Assembly (NCBI RefSeq): GCF_022690685.1
Contig: NZ_JALCYY010000021.1
Coordinates: forward strand, 20,577 to 84,576
Reading direction: 5' to 3'
DNA length: 64,000 nucleotides
Source: Anaeromyxobacter terrae
Lineage (GTDB): Bacteria; Myxococcota; Myxococcia; Myxococcales; Anaeromyxobacteraceae
The notes under the pieces: generated by a model
Databases searched by the model: none
Seen by the model: the letters and a program-made list of their open reading frames with translations, nothing else
What the model was told of the DNA's origin: nothing
Position numbers and translations under genes: made by a program
Part shown: in pieces, positions 15,040-24,693 of the stretch
Position numbering within the stretch: position 1 is the first letter of the stretch
Layout: every line of letters begins with the position of its first letter

Positions 15040-18000
15040 AGCCGCAGTTGCTCTGACCCCAGGCGGTCGTGTTGCTCGTCGGGTAGCTCTTGATGTACAG
15101 GCCGGAGCCGGCCGCAGCCGGCATCTGCCGGTACGGCGCCACGTCCGTGGTCTTGTCGCCGTAGGTGGACTGGTCCACCGCCACGAGCAGCCCGGGCCGT
15201 GCCGTGCCGTGCGGGATCGCCGCGTGGCAGTTCCAGCAAGCGACCCGGTGCTTGTCGATGGACCCGTGCTCCGCGAACCGGCTGCTCGTGAAGGCCTGGT
15301 TGTGGCAGTTGATGCAGAACGTACCGTTCGGCATGCCGCTGGACAGGGTCGCGATCGAGGCGTTCCAGGTGGTGTTCGGCCCCTTCAGGAGGAAGCCGGC
15401 CGCCGAGCCGTGGGGCCCCGCCGGATCCGTGGTGGTGTCCGAGGCGTGGCAGTCGCTGCAGGTCATGAGGCTCGTGCGCGTCCACGGCGCCTTGATGTTG
15501 CCCGTCGCGCCGAGGTTTCCGCCCGCCGACGCGAGCACCGGGTGGAAGCCGCCCGCCGTCGCGCCGCTGCTCGCGTTGTTCGGGTTGAACTCGCGCGCCT
15601 GGTCGGTCTCGTTCCACCCCGGCGAGCCGCTGGAGGGCGAGATCGGGAGCGCGCCGTAGTACGCCGAGTGGCACTTGAAGCAGAGCGTCGCCTCGACGTC
15701 GGTCCCCGAGACGATCACCTTCTTCGTGAAGCTCGCCGCGGTCGGCGCGGCCCAGCGCGCCGGCAGGGTGGAGAGCTGCGCGCCCCACGCGCCGTGGAGC
15801 GAGGGGCCGGCCTGGTTCGTCTGCGCCGCGTGCAGGCCCGCCTTCGCCTCGTGCGGATCGTGGCAGTCGAGGCAGCTCGCGTGGCGAGGTTTGTTGCCGA
15901 GGGCGTTCCCGAACGCCGCGCCGTTGAGCTCGGCGACCGAGTCGTGCACCCCGTCGGCGCTGGCGGGATGGTTGCTCGTGTGGGTCACCAGCGAGGCGAT
16001 GTCCTTCCCGGACAGGTTCGCGCCGGTCGTCGCGTTGCCGTGGCAGTTGTAGCAGACGAGCTCGCCGGCGACGTTCCCGGCCGCCGCCGGGTTCACGTTG
16101 CCGGAGAGGAGCGACGGGTAGCCGGTGCCGTGCACCGCCCCGCTGCCGCCCGCGGACTGCGGGGTCGTGCCCTCGGCGCGCGAGGCGTGGCACTTCGTGC
16201 AGTTCCGGTCGAACTTCGACCCGTCGTGCAGCCCGAACTGCCAGGTCTGGCCGGCGGCCGTGACGTAGTCGTGCGCGGACGCGCCGTAGGCCGCGGCGTC
16301 GATCGCGGGGTGGGCCGCGTCCACCGGCTTCACGTGGCAGGAGACGCAAAGCCCCGTGTTCGTCGCGGAGTCGAAGTCGGTGCGCGCCGGAGTGCCCGCC
16401 GTGACGAGGCCCGCGGCGTCGCGCGTCACGGCGCGCTTCGCCTGGCTCGAGGCGTCCTTGTGGACGTCGGAGTCGTGCGTCACCGGGCTCGCCCCGGGCG
16501 CGTTGTGGACGTGATCGGTGTGGCACATGTTCACGCAGGAGCGGCTCGCCGCCGGCACGTTCGAGAGGTTCGCCTGGGCGCCCCACTCCGCGGCGGTCCC
16601 CGTGTCCTGGAAGGAGTCGAGCGACAGGCCATGCCTCGAGGCGATCCCGCCGGTCGTGCCGGTCACGACGTCCCAGACGGTTCCGTGGCACCCGGCGCAG
16701 CTGGCGCCCCCCGAGCTCTCGCCGGCGCCGAAGCCCTTCTTGTGCGAGTGGCAGCCGGTGCAGGCCTGCGTCGCCGCGCCGGCGTAGTGCGTGTCCGAGT
16801 TCCCCGTGCTCCGCCAGCGCGCGACGCCGCCCGCCCCCTGCGTCCGCGTGTGGCACACCTGGCACGGACCGTTGAGCTTCGCCGGATCGCTCGAGACGAA
16901 GGACGGCCTCCCCGCCGAGCCGGAGTCGCCGGCCGTCGCGTCGTAGAACGTCACCGCGGCGGGCGCCTGGGCCCCGTTCACCGCCGGTGGCGTGATCTCG
17001 TTCGCGACGAGGTACAGGTTCTTGCCGCCGTGCGGCTGGTGGCAGTCTCGGCACACGGTCGCCCACGAGCCGTACTTGCTGCCGACGACCTGGCTCGTGT
17101 GGCTGGGGAGCGCGTGGCAGTCGGTGCACAGCTGGCTCGAGTTGTCGCGCACGAGCAGGTTGCCGTCGCCGGAGCCGGAGGCGCGGACCGTCACGAACAC
17201 TGGGGCGGAGCTCACCGTCCCGCTCGCGTTCGTGGCGCGGGCGCGCAGCGTGTAGGCCCCCTGGGCCAGCGCGAGCGTCTTCTCGTAGACCGCGCCCTTC
17301 ACGCCGCCGTCGTACTGGGTGTTGCGATCGGTCGTGAGGTTCAGCGCGGTCCACGTCCCGGAGGCGTCCGTGGCGTACTGGAGGGCGGTCACGTCGGCGA
17401 CGCCGTTCGCCGTCGGGCTGTGCACGAGGACCCGCAGCCGGAACGAGCCGCTCAGGACCCCGCCCCGCGTCGGGTTCACGATGGAGACCATCGGCGCCGT
17501 GCTGTTCGCGGTCTTGTCGCCCTCGGCGATCGCCGACGCGGAGGTGGTGAAGGTGAGCGCGGTGAACCCGCCCGCCGTCGGTCCGTTGTCCGGCGCGGCC
17601 ACGGCGACGTCCCCCGGCGCGACGGAGATGGCGAGCCGCTGTCCCGCCGAGGCGCTCGACGCGGCCATCGCCTTCACGGTGAGCACGGCGGTGGTCCCGC
17701 CCGCCACCACGACGAGGTCGCCGTTCGCGCCCCGGGGATAGAAGACCCACCGCGACCTCGACGCGTCCCACGACGACACGGCGAGGACCGCGTCCGAGGC
17801 GTCGTGCAGCGTGAGGGCCTGCACGTCGCGGCCCGCCAGCGCGACGGGCGCCGTCGCGCCGTTCCCCACCGCGATGGAGGCGAGGGTGATGTTGGCGTTC
17901 GCCGAGGCGGTGAGCGACAGGCGCGCGACCGGCACGGCCGCGCCGCCCGCGACGAGCGGCGCGACGGCCGGGTTGCCGCCGTTCGCGAGCGAGAGGTTGC

Positions 18001-20461
18001 CGGGGCAGGCCGGGGTGGCGACCGCGGGCGTGACCTTCGTGGCGGTCCCGTTCACGCCGTCGGGGTCGCCGTAGGTGACCTGGTAGTAGTAGGTCGCGAG
18101 CGCCTGCGCGCCGGTGTCCACGCAGGTCCTCGGGTTGCCCGTGCCGGCGCCCTGGTTCGCGCAGACGCTCGTCGTGAACGGGCCCGCGGGGGCGGTGCCG
18201 CGGCTCACGCCGATGAAGCTGTCGTTGTCGCCGTCGTCTGAGAAGCCCGCCTTGACCGTGACGCTGTTGCAGGCGTCGGCGACCGCGGAGACGCTGCCGG
18301 GCGTGACCGCGCGCGAGAGCGCCGCGCCGCTCGCCGCGGCGCCGGTCGCGTAGTTCCCCCGCGTGTCGCGCGCGAACGCGGCGAAGTTGTAGGTCGTCCG
18401 GGCCGGCCGCGCGAGCGTCTGCGGCGAGGCGGTCCCGGCGTACACCACGGTGCTCGTGCCGATCGTCGCGCCCGCGGCGTAGGACTGCCCCTCGACGGGC
18501 ACGTCCGTGATGGCCGAGGTGTTCTGGAGGATGACGACCTGCTGGAGGTCGGCGTCGGGCGGGTTCGTCCAGGAGAGCGTGATCTGATCGAGCGCGCCGG
18601 TGGCGAGGAACCCGGTCACGGCCGCGGGCGACTGGTTGTCGAGGGTCACCGTCGCGCCCGTCGCGTCCTGGTAGGACTTCGCGTTCGTCGAGACGGCGCC
18701 GGTGACCGTCCCGGCGATCGCGTACGTCGCGCCCGGGGGAGCGGCCATCGCGGCGTGGGACTTCGGCGTGATGCACACGTAGAGGCTCGTCGCGGTCGGG
18801 CCGACCGCGATGGGCGTGACGGCGACGTCCACGCTCGTCGCCGCCTCGGAGACCGGCGTCGCCGAGCCGTACTGCGTCCCGCCGCAGGCGCTCGTCCCCA
18901 TGAGGCGCACCGCGGCGACGCCGCCCGCGCCGGAGGGGAGCCCGACCGTGACGCCGGTCACCGTGTCGGTGGTCGAGGTCGAGAGCGTGAACGCGTCGAG
19001 CAGCGCGTCGGCGGAGCCCGGGGCGATGGGTCCCACGTTCGGCGTCGCGGCGCCGTCGCCCACCACGGTGATCGCCGCCGGGGTGGCCGGGCCCGCCGTC
19101 GCGCCGCTGGCGGAGTAGTTGCCCGACCCGTCCCGCGCGTACGCGGCGTAGTAGTAGGTCGTCCCGTTCGCGACGGTGGTGTCGGCGTAGGCCGTCCCGG
19201 CGCCGGAGAACACGACCGTGCTCGCGCCCAGGGCGGCGCCGGCCGTGTAGGCCGCGCCCTCGACGGGCACCGCGGTCACCGGCGCGCCCGCCGACCGGAG
19301 CACGACGACGCTCGCGAGATCGGCGTCGGCGGGGTTCGTCCACGAGAGGTCCACCCGGCCGTTGCCGGCCGTCGCCGCGAGTGCGCCCGGGGCGCCCGGC
19401 GACCGGTTGTCGATGGTCAGGGTCGCGCTGGCGCTATCCGAGAGCGTGACCACGTGATCGTTCGCGGAGGCGATGCCGGTCACGGTTCCGGTGACGGCGT
19501 AGGACGCGCCCGGGGGCGCCGGCATGGCGGCGTGCGTGAGCGGCGTGATCCGCACGCGGTAGGTCGTGGCGGTGGTCGTGACCGGGATGGCGGTCGTCAG
19601 CGTGATCGGGAGGGTGTCCGACGCCGGGTTCACCACCGAGCCGTAGACGGTCGAGCCGGCGGAGTTGGTGATCTCGACCCGCGAGAGCGCCGGCGCGCTG
19701 CCCGCCGCGAGCGTGACCGTGAGGCTGCCGACCGAGTCCGTCCCGTTGTTCGTGGCGAGCGTGAAGGTGTCGAGGTTCGTCGCCGCGGCCCCGGGCGCGA
19801 GCGTGGCGCTCGCGGGGTCGGTGCCGTTCCCGACGGTGGTCGTCCGGAAGGAGGGCGCTCCCGGGAGCGTCACGTACGTGAGGGCGCTCTGCGCGCTCGT
19901 CCCGTCGTACTGGCCGAGCTGCTGGTAGCCGGCCGCCATGGTCCCGAGGTTCGCGACGTACAGGCGGATCGCCACGCGATCGCCAGCGGCGAACGAGGTC
20001 GTGGTCGGCGTGCAGGTCCAGCTGTACTGCGTCATCGTCGTCGCGCTGACCTCTGCCGCCGTCCGGCTCGCCGCGCAGAGCGCGGTGCCCGCCTCCGAGG
20101 TCGTGTACCGGAAGAACTCGCAGCGGACCGTGGTGTTGGCGGCGGCGTTGCTCTCGCGCGCCCAGACGTTGCACGTGGCGGCGGCGCCGAAGCTGTACGC
20201 CGCGGCGAGCGGGGGCGAGAGCCACGCGAGCTGCGTGCCGCCCGCGGTCGCGGTCCAGTTGATGCGGGTCCCGGCGTTCGTCGTGTTCGTGGTCGCCTGG
20301 ACGGCGGCCGTCCCCGCGGTGGGGTTCGCCTCGCGGTAGCCCGCGACGGACGCCGGGTCGTTGCGCAGGTACAGCGTCTGGGCGAGGGCCGCGGCGGGCA
20401 CGAGGAGCAGCGCCGCGAGCGCGAGCCGCAGGGGCCCGGTACGGAGGGGTCGCATCTTCAT
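15017..20461 (-). CDS. Giant secreted multihaem c-type cytochrome with fibronectin-III-like repeats
   Basis: 1,814 residues. A signal peptide (LALAALLLVPAAALAQ) is followed by a beta-rich N-terminal domain and at least two FnIII-like modules marked by LSWTNP (with ...YYYAAYARDGSGNY). The haem region spans roughly residues 1,108-1,745. It holds thirteen CxxCH motifs (CTDCH, CRDCH, CQVCH, CTGCH, CAGCH, CVSCH, CTKCH, CYNCH, CLDCH, CFKCH, CSDCH, CINCH, CWNCH) plus one CVNMCH (Cx3CH) near residue 1,307, so up to 14 haems. No membrane anchor or lipobox is seen. The likely role is periplasmic or extracellular electron conduction. It is the third gene of a six-gene operon. Confidence 0.9.
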   Translation of the reverse strand: MKMRPLRTGPLRLALAALLLVPAAALAQTLYLRNDPASVAGYREANPTAGTAAVQATTNTTNAGTRINWTATAGGTQLAWLSPPLAAAYSFGAAATCNVWARESNAAANTTVRCEFFRYTTSEAGTALCAASRTAAEVSATTMTQYSWTCTPTTTSFAAGDRVAIRLYVANLGTMAAGYQQLGQYDGTSAQSALTYVTLPGAPSFRTTTVGNGTDPASATLAPGAAATNLDTFTLATNNGTDSVGSLTVTLAAGSAPALSRVEITNSAGSTVYGSVVNPASDTLPITLTTAIPVTTTATTYRVRITPLTHAAMPAPPGASYAVTGTVTGIASANDHVVTLSDSASATLTIDNRSPGAPGALAATAGNGRVDLSWTNPADADLASVVVLRSAGAPVTAVPVEGAAYTAGAALGASTVVFSGAGTAYADTTVANGTTYYYAAYARDGSGNYSASGATAGPATPAAITVVGDGAATPNVGPIAPGSADALLDAFTLSTSTTDTVTGVTVGLPSGAGGVAAVRLMGTSACGGTQYGSATPVSEAATSVDVAVTPIAVGPTATSLYVCITPKSHAAMAAPPGATYAIAGTVTGAVSTNAKSYQDATGATVTLDNQSPAAVTGFLATGALDQITLSWTNPPDADLQQVVILQNTSAITDVPVEGQSYAAGATIGTSTVVYAGTASPQTLARPARTTYNFAAFARDTRGNYATGAAASGAALSRAVTPGSVSAVADACNSVTVKAGFSDDGDNDSFIGVSRGTAPAGPFTTSVCANQGAGTGNPRTCVDTGAQALATYYYQVTYGDPDGVNGTATKVTPAVATPACPGNLSLANGGNPAVAPLVAGGAAVPVARLSLTASANANITLASIAVGNGATAPVALAGRDVQALTLHDASDAVLAVSSWDASRSRWVFYPRGANGDLVVVAGGTTAVLTVKAMAASSASAGQRLAISVAPGDVAVAAPDNGPTAGGFTALTFTTSASAIAEGDKTANSTAPMVSIVNPTRGGVLSGSFRLRVLVHSPTANGVADVTALQYATDASGTWTALNLTTDRNTQYDGGVKGAVYEKTLALAQGAYTLRARATNASGTVSSAPVFVTVRASGSGDGNLLVRDNSSQLCTDCHALPSHTSQVVGSKYGSWATVCRDCHQPHGGKNLYLVANEITPPAVNGAQAPAAVTFYDATAGDSGSAGRPSFVSSDPAKLNGPCQVCHTRTQGAGGVARWRSTGNSDTHYAGAATQACTGCHSHKKGFGAGESSGGASCAGCHGTVWDVVTGTTGGIASRHGLSLDSFQDTGTAAEWGAQANLSNVPAASRSCVNMCHTDHVHNAPGASPVTHDSDVHKDASSQAKRAVTRDAAGLVTAGTPARTDFDSATNTGLCVSCHVKPVDAAHPAIDAAAYGASAHDYVTAAGQTWQFGLHDGSKFDRNCTKCHASRAEGTTPQSAGGSGAVHGTGYPSLLSGNVNPAAAGNVAGELVCYNCHGNATTGANLSGKDIASLVTHTSNHPASADGVHDSVAELNGAAFGNALGNKPRHASCLDCHDPHEAKAGLHAAQTNQAGPSLHGAWGAQLSTLPARWAAPTAASFTKKVIVSGTDVEATLCFKCHSAYYGALPISPSSGSPGWNETDQAREFNPNNASSGATAGGFHPVLASAGGNLGATGNIKAPWTRTSLMTCSDCHASDTTTDPAGPHGSAAGFLLKGPNTTWNASIATLSSGMPNGTFCINCHNQAFTSSRFAEHGSIDKHRVACWNCHAAIPHGTARPGLLVAVDQSTYGDKTTDVAPYRQMPAAAGSGLYIKSYPTSNTTAWGQSNCGCGTGGGH

Positions 20462-20498
20462 GGCTCCGGAGCGGCGGAGGCCGCGAGGCCGCGGCGCG

Positions 20499-21653
20499 CT
20501 AGTCGACCGTGAGGGCATTGGAGTCGGCGTTGTGCGGCGAGTGGCAGGAGGTGCACCGGACGCGGCCCTGCGCGTCGAGGCGGAGGTCGTTCGTGGCGCC
20601 GCCCGGATCGCCCGCGCCGTTCGAGCCGGCGGACCCCTGCACGCGCCCGTCGGCGTCGAGGATCTGCGGCGCGCCGGCGGCGACGCGGTCGTAGCCCTGC
20701 GCGTTCGCGTCGAGCGCCTCGCCGACGGGGTGGCTGAACGTCCGCACGCCGTCGGCGACGCAGCCGGCGCCGCCCTCGATGCAGGAATGGTCCTGCACGC
20801 GCTCGCGGTGGCAGTCGTCGCAGAGCGACCCGAGCTCCGCGCGCAGGTGCGGATAGGAGACGTAGAACTTCCACTGGTCGCCGACCGCGAACGTGCCCAC
20901 CCCGAACGCCACGCCGACGGCCGGGTCGTTGAGCGTCACCGTGGCGCCGCCCCCGAGGCTCCGGCCGTTCTCCGGCGACGCCGAGTAGGCGACCCAGGTG
21001 CCGGTGCTGAAGCCCCACCAGCTCGCGCCGTTGTCGTTCGACAGCTTGAAGCGCGCCGCCGTGGCGCTCCCTCCCACCGTGATCTCGACGAGGTACCCCC
21101 TCGCCGCGGCGCCTGCGGCCGGCGGGTCGAGCCGCAGGGTGCCGTTGCCGGTCACCGCGCCGTTCCCGGCGACGAACACGCCGGTGGGGAGCGAGGCGTG
21201 CACCCGGTCCGGCGCGAACGCCGGGTTGGCCTTGTGCACGTCGTGGCAGGTGGAGCACTGCAGCTTGCCGCCGGGGAGGTACGCCAGCGTCCCGTCCTTC
21301 TTCAGGGCCGAGAGGGCGGGGCTCGTCGGCGTCTGCGCGCCGTGCTCCGCGCTCTGCGCCGGGGCATCCCACCGGTGGTGAACGCCGGAGGTCCGCGGCA
21401 CCGCCTGCTCGCCGGACGTCCACGGGAACTTGAGCCGGTTGTCCGGGAGCGTGCGATCCGCCTTGTGGCAGCTCGCGCACAGGTTCGCGTTGCCGGCCTC
21501 GATCGTGATGGCGCCCCCGGGGGCGCTGTGCGTCTTGTGACAGGCGTTGCAGCTGCCGGTGCAGAAGGACCGGTCGTGCGGCGCGTCGATCGCGCCAGCG
21601 GGCGCGGCGGCGACGACGCCGGACAGGAGCAGGGCGAGCGTGATCTTCTTCAT
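20499..21653 (-). CDS. Periplasmic pentahaem c-type cytochrome
   Basis: 384 residues with an Ala-rich signal peptide (MKKITLALLLSGVVAAAPAGA) and five CxxCH motifs (CNACH, CASCH, CSTCH, CDDCH, CTSCH). The first is preceded by CTGS, so CTGSCNACH carries an extra Cys. A beta-rich segment without haem sites lies between the third and fourth motifs (roughly residues 160-270). It starts 10 bp after the NHL/PKD gene and precedes the giant cytochrome by 38 bp. It is probably an electron-transfer partner of that protein. Confidence 0.9.
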   Translation of the reverse strand: MKKITLALLLSGVVAAAPAGAIDAPHDRSFCTGSCNACHKTHSAPGGAITIEAGNANLCASCHKADRTLPDNRLKFPWTSGEQAVPRTSGVHHRWDAPAQSAEHGAQTPTSPALSALKKDGTLAYLPGGKLQCSTCHDVHKANPAFAPDRVHASLPTGVFVAGNGAVTGNGTLRLDPPAAGAAARGYLVEITVGGSATAARFKLSNDNGASWWGFSTGTWVAYSASPENGRSLGGGATVTLNDPAVGVAFGVGTFAVGDQWKFYVSYPHLRAELGSLCDDCHRERVQDHSCIEGGAGCVADGVRTFSHPVGEALDANAQGYDRVAAGAPQILDADGRVQGSAGSNGAGDPGGATNDLRLDAQGRVRCTSCHSPHNADSNALTVD

Positions 21654-21662
21654 CGCGGGCCT

Positions 21663-24416
21663 CTATCTCGACGCCTTCTTGCCGAACACGATCACGCTGA
21701 CCCTCGCCGGCGCGCTCCGGACGCCGCCGTCCTCGACCTGGAGCTCGAACCCGTAGGTGCCGGGGGCGGCGGGCTCGAACGCCGGCCTCGGCGACCCGGG
21801 ATCCAGGAGGGGCATCCAGGGACCAGCCACCTGGGTCCAGCGGTAGACGAGCGGCCCGTTCCCGGTGCTGGCGGAGCCGTCCAGGCTGACCGTGTCGCCC
21901 TCGAGGGCGGTGGCGGGCGCGGTGGCGACGGCGCGCGGCCGCGCGACCCCCGGCGCGTCCGCGTCGAGCTCGACCTGCACCGGCACGCCGACGGAGGCGC
22001 CCTCGCGGACGACGAGCTCGAACACGTAGTGCCCCGGCGCGAACGGCACGACCGTCGCGACCGGGCGATCGGCGTCGGTGAGGCCGGCCTCCGGACCCGA
22101 GACCTGCCGCCACGCGTGCGTGAGGCGGCCTCCCGCGGCGGCCCGGCTCCGGGCGCCGTCGAGTCGCACCGGCGCGCCCGCGTCCACGGCCGGCGCGCTC
22201 ACCTCGGCGAAGGCCATGGGGAGGCCTTCCGCGGGGCCGACGTACACCTCCACGCGCGCGGGCGGCGCGGTGATCTTGTTGTCGCGGACGTGCACGGTGA
22301 ACGCATAGAGGCCGGGCTCCGGCGGCACGAACGTGGGCGCGCCGGCCGCCGCGTCCGAGAGCGCCACGGGCGGCCCGGACTCCTGCGTCCACGCGTAGCG
22401 GGGCTTGCCGTTCCGCGACTCGCTCCGCGTCGCGTCGAGCGTCACGAGCTCGCCGACCGAGGCCATGAGCGGGCTCGAAACGAGGGCCGATGGGGCCATC
22501 GCCTTGCCCACGGCGTACACGCCGCCCTCCTCGGTCGCGGCCGCGCCGCGCGTGTCGGTCGCGGTCAGGGCGAACGCGTAGTAGCCGGGGACGTCGGCCG
22601 TGGCCACGAGCTCGGGCCCGCCGCTGGGCGCCACGAGCGGCGCGCCGATCGTCTGATCCCACCGCAGCCAGAAGGCGTCGCCGTTCGCGTCCGAGGTGAG
22701 GCTGCCGTCGAGCACGAACGGCTCGCCGGCCCGCGTCACGACGAGGCGGGTCGGATCGGGCCGCGGCGGCACGTTCAGGATCTCCACGCTCACCCCCGCC
22801 GGCGAGCTCGCCACGCCCGCGCAGGACGCGACGCCCTCGAACGCGTAGACCCCGGGCGTGCGGGCGATGAACCGCGGCGCGCCGGAGGCGCCGTCGAGGA
22901 GCCTCGCCGCGGGCCCCTGCACCTGCCGCCAGCGGTACGTGCACGCCGGGAGGCGCGTCACGAGCGACGACGAGAGCTGGACGAGCCCGGGCGGGCTCGA
23001 GGCGGGGGCGCGCGCCGCGAGGAGCGGGACCTCGCGGGAGAGCGGATCCGTGCCGGCGAGGACCTCCTCGCCGTCCGCGAAGCCGTCGCCGTCGGAGTCG
23101 GCGTTGCGCGGGTCGGTCCCGTACGCGAGCTCATGGAGGTTGTCGAGCCCGTCGCCGTCGGGATCGGCGAGCGCGTCTCCCGCCCAGAAGGGGGACAGCC
23201 CGTGCGCCAGCTCCCAGTCGTCCGGCAGGCCGTCGCAGTCGCTGTCTCCGGCGCAGGTCGGCAGCGGCGCCCCGCTGCCGTACCGCTGCAGCGTGCCCGC
23301 GTCCTGGTTCGCGACGAGGAGGTCGCCGCTGGCGAGGAGCTCCACGTCCGCGGGCTGGAAGAGCTGCCCCGGCCCCCGGCCGAACGTGCCCACGGTGCCG
23401 AGGGCCAGGCCCGCGCGGCTCACCACCTGCACGACTCCCTGGAACGCGTCCGCCACGTACACGCGGCCGGCGCGGTCGACCGCGAGGCCGGCGGCGCGCG
23501 TGACCTGGCCAGGCCCGCCGCCGAACCCGATGATCGAGCTCACGTACGTCCCGTCGGGCCGGAACGCGTGGACGAGCTTGCCGCTCTCGTTGGTCTCCAG
23601 CGCCACCCAGACGAGCCCCGCGGCGGGGTCCAGCGCGACGTCCACCGGCTCCTTCAGCACGGTGGTCCCGGCCTGCGCCAGCGTGACCGCCACCGAGCCG
23701 TCGGCCCGCAGCGCGCGGACGCGGTTCGCGTGGCGCTCCGCGATCCAGAGCAGGCCGTTCGCCTCGTCCCACGCCATGCCGACCGCGCCGGCGGCGGCGC
23801 CGCTCGCGATGGAGCCGAGCACGCGACCGCGCGCCGGATCGAGCAGGAGGAGCCTGCCGTCGCGCAGCGAGGCGTAGAGCCCGCGCGAGGAGGTGGCGAT
23901 CGAGAGCGGGACGCCCGGGAGCGAGACCGCGCCCTTCAGCCCGCCGTTCGCCGTCAGGAGGAACAGCGAAGGATCGCGGCCGTTCACCGCGTAGAGCTCG
24001 CCCGAGTCCGCCACGGCGATGCGGCGCGGCGCGGAGAGCGGCGCGGAGAGCCCGCCCTCGTACAGCGCGATGGTCGAATAGATCGACGCCGCGGCCGACG
24101 CCGCCTGTCCGGCGTCGTTGGTCGCGGTCACCGTGATCTGGGCCCACCCCGCGCTCGCCGGCGCGGTCCAGGTGGCGTTCGCCCCCGCGCCGACGATCGT
24201 GCCGGCCGAGGCGGTCCAGGCGTAGGCCAGCGGCCGCCCCGCGGGATCCCTGGCCGTCACGGACAGTGCGCTCTCGGAGCCGGTCAGGACGGACGCGCTC
24301 GGCGCGGAGAGCGCGTCGATGATCGGGGAACCCTCGGCCGCCAGCGCAGCCGCCCGGCCGGCCACGGACAGCAGGACGAGCGCAGCCCGCAGAGACCGTG
24401 AGTGAGCTATCGCCAT
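21663..24416 (-). CDS. Secreted NHL-repeat / PKD-domain protein with calcium-type repeats
   Basis: 917 residues, first gene of the cytochrome operon. A signal peptide (LRAALVLLSVAGRAAALAAEG) is followed by one Ig/PKD-like domain (~30-105) and an NHL beta-propeller (~115-375; repeats such as RRIAVADSGELYAVNG and AGLAVDRAGRVYVADA). Next are thrombospondin-3/dockerin-like acidic repeats (DSDCDGLPDDWE, DPDGDGLDN, DSDGDGFADGEE) and five or so PKD modules (TRSESRNGKPRYAWTQ, DGSASTGNGPLVYRWTQ). It is probably a surface scaffold that binds calcium. ATG 24416 begins a good signal peptide. Confidence 0.85.
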   Translation of the reverse strand: MAIAHSRSLRAALVLLSVAGRAAALAAEGSPIIDALSAPSASVLTGSESALSVTARDPAGRPLAYAWTASAGTIVGAGANATWTAPASAGWAQITVTATNDAGQAASAAASIYSTIALYEGGLSAPLSAPRRIAVADSGELYAVNGRDPSLFLLTANGGLKGAVSLPGVPLSIATSSRGLYASLRDGRLLLLDPARGRVLGSIASGAAAGAVGMAWDEANGLLWIAERHANRVRALRADGSVAVTLAQAGTTVLKEPVDVALDPAAGLVWVALETNESGKLVHAFRPDGTYVSSIIGFGGGPGQVTRAAGLAVDRAGRVYVADAFQGVVQVVSRAGLALGTVGTFGRGPGQLFQPADVELLASGDLLVANQDAGTLQRYGSGAPLPTCAGDSDCDGLPDDWELAHGLSPFWAGDALADPDGDGLDNLHELAYGTDPRNADSDGDGFADGEEVLAGTDPLSREVPLLAARAPASSPPGLVQLSSSLVTRLPACTYRWRQVQGPAARLLDGASGAPRFIARTPGVYAFEGVASCAGVASSPAGVSVEILNVPPRPDPTRLVVTRAGEPFVLDGSLTSDANGDAFWLRWDQTIGAPLVAPSGGPELVATADVPGYYAFALTATDTRGAAATEEGGVYAVGKAMAPSALVSSPLMASVGELVTLDATRSESRNGKPRYAWTQESGPPVALSDAAAGAPTFVPPEPGLYAFTVHVRDNKITAPPARVEVYVGPAEGLPMAFAEVSAPAVDAGAPVRLDGARSRAAAGGRLTHAWRQVSGPEAGLTDADRPVATVVPFAPGHYVFELVVREGASVGVPVQVELDADAPGVARPRAVATAPATALEGDTVSLDGSASTGNGPLVYRWTQVAGPWMPLLDPGSPRPAFEPAAPGTYGFELQVEDGGVRSAPARVSVIVFGKKASR

Positions 24417-24693
24417 GAGGGCACGCGTCCTGCAACGCACGCGCCGAGTGCGCCCCTGGTGGGCCGCCTCCTTCCACCTGTGCAACCCCGGGGATCATCC
24501 GGCGTTTTGCCGTCCGTTGATCCCTGACAATCCGCCTTGCCGCGGGGTCGTCCAGGACCGGTGACTTACCGCGAACCCGGGCGCCGGCGGGCGCGATCCC
24601 TGCGAGCTGCGGCAAGAGCGCGCAGGGCGGGACGAGCGCGTCGCGCGCGCGGCGTTCCTCGCCCTGCCCCTGTCTCGACGGGCGGGCCCAAGC

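Noticed and set aside
24417..24693. Cyclic di-GMP (GEMM) riboswitch in front of the cytochrome operon, as seen in other metal reducers
   Set aside because: I looked for the conserved GEMM strings on the minus strand and found none; the region shows no recognisable structure.
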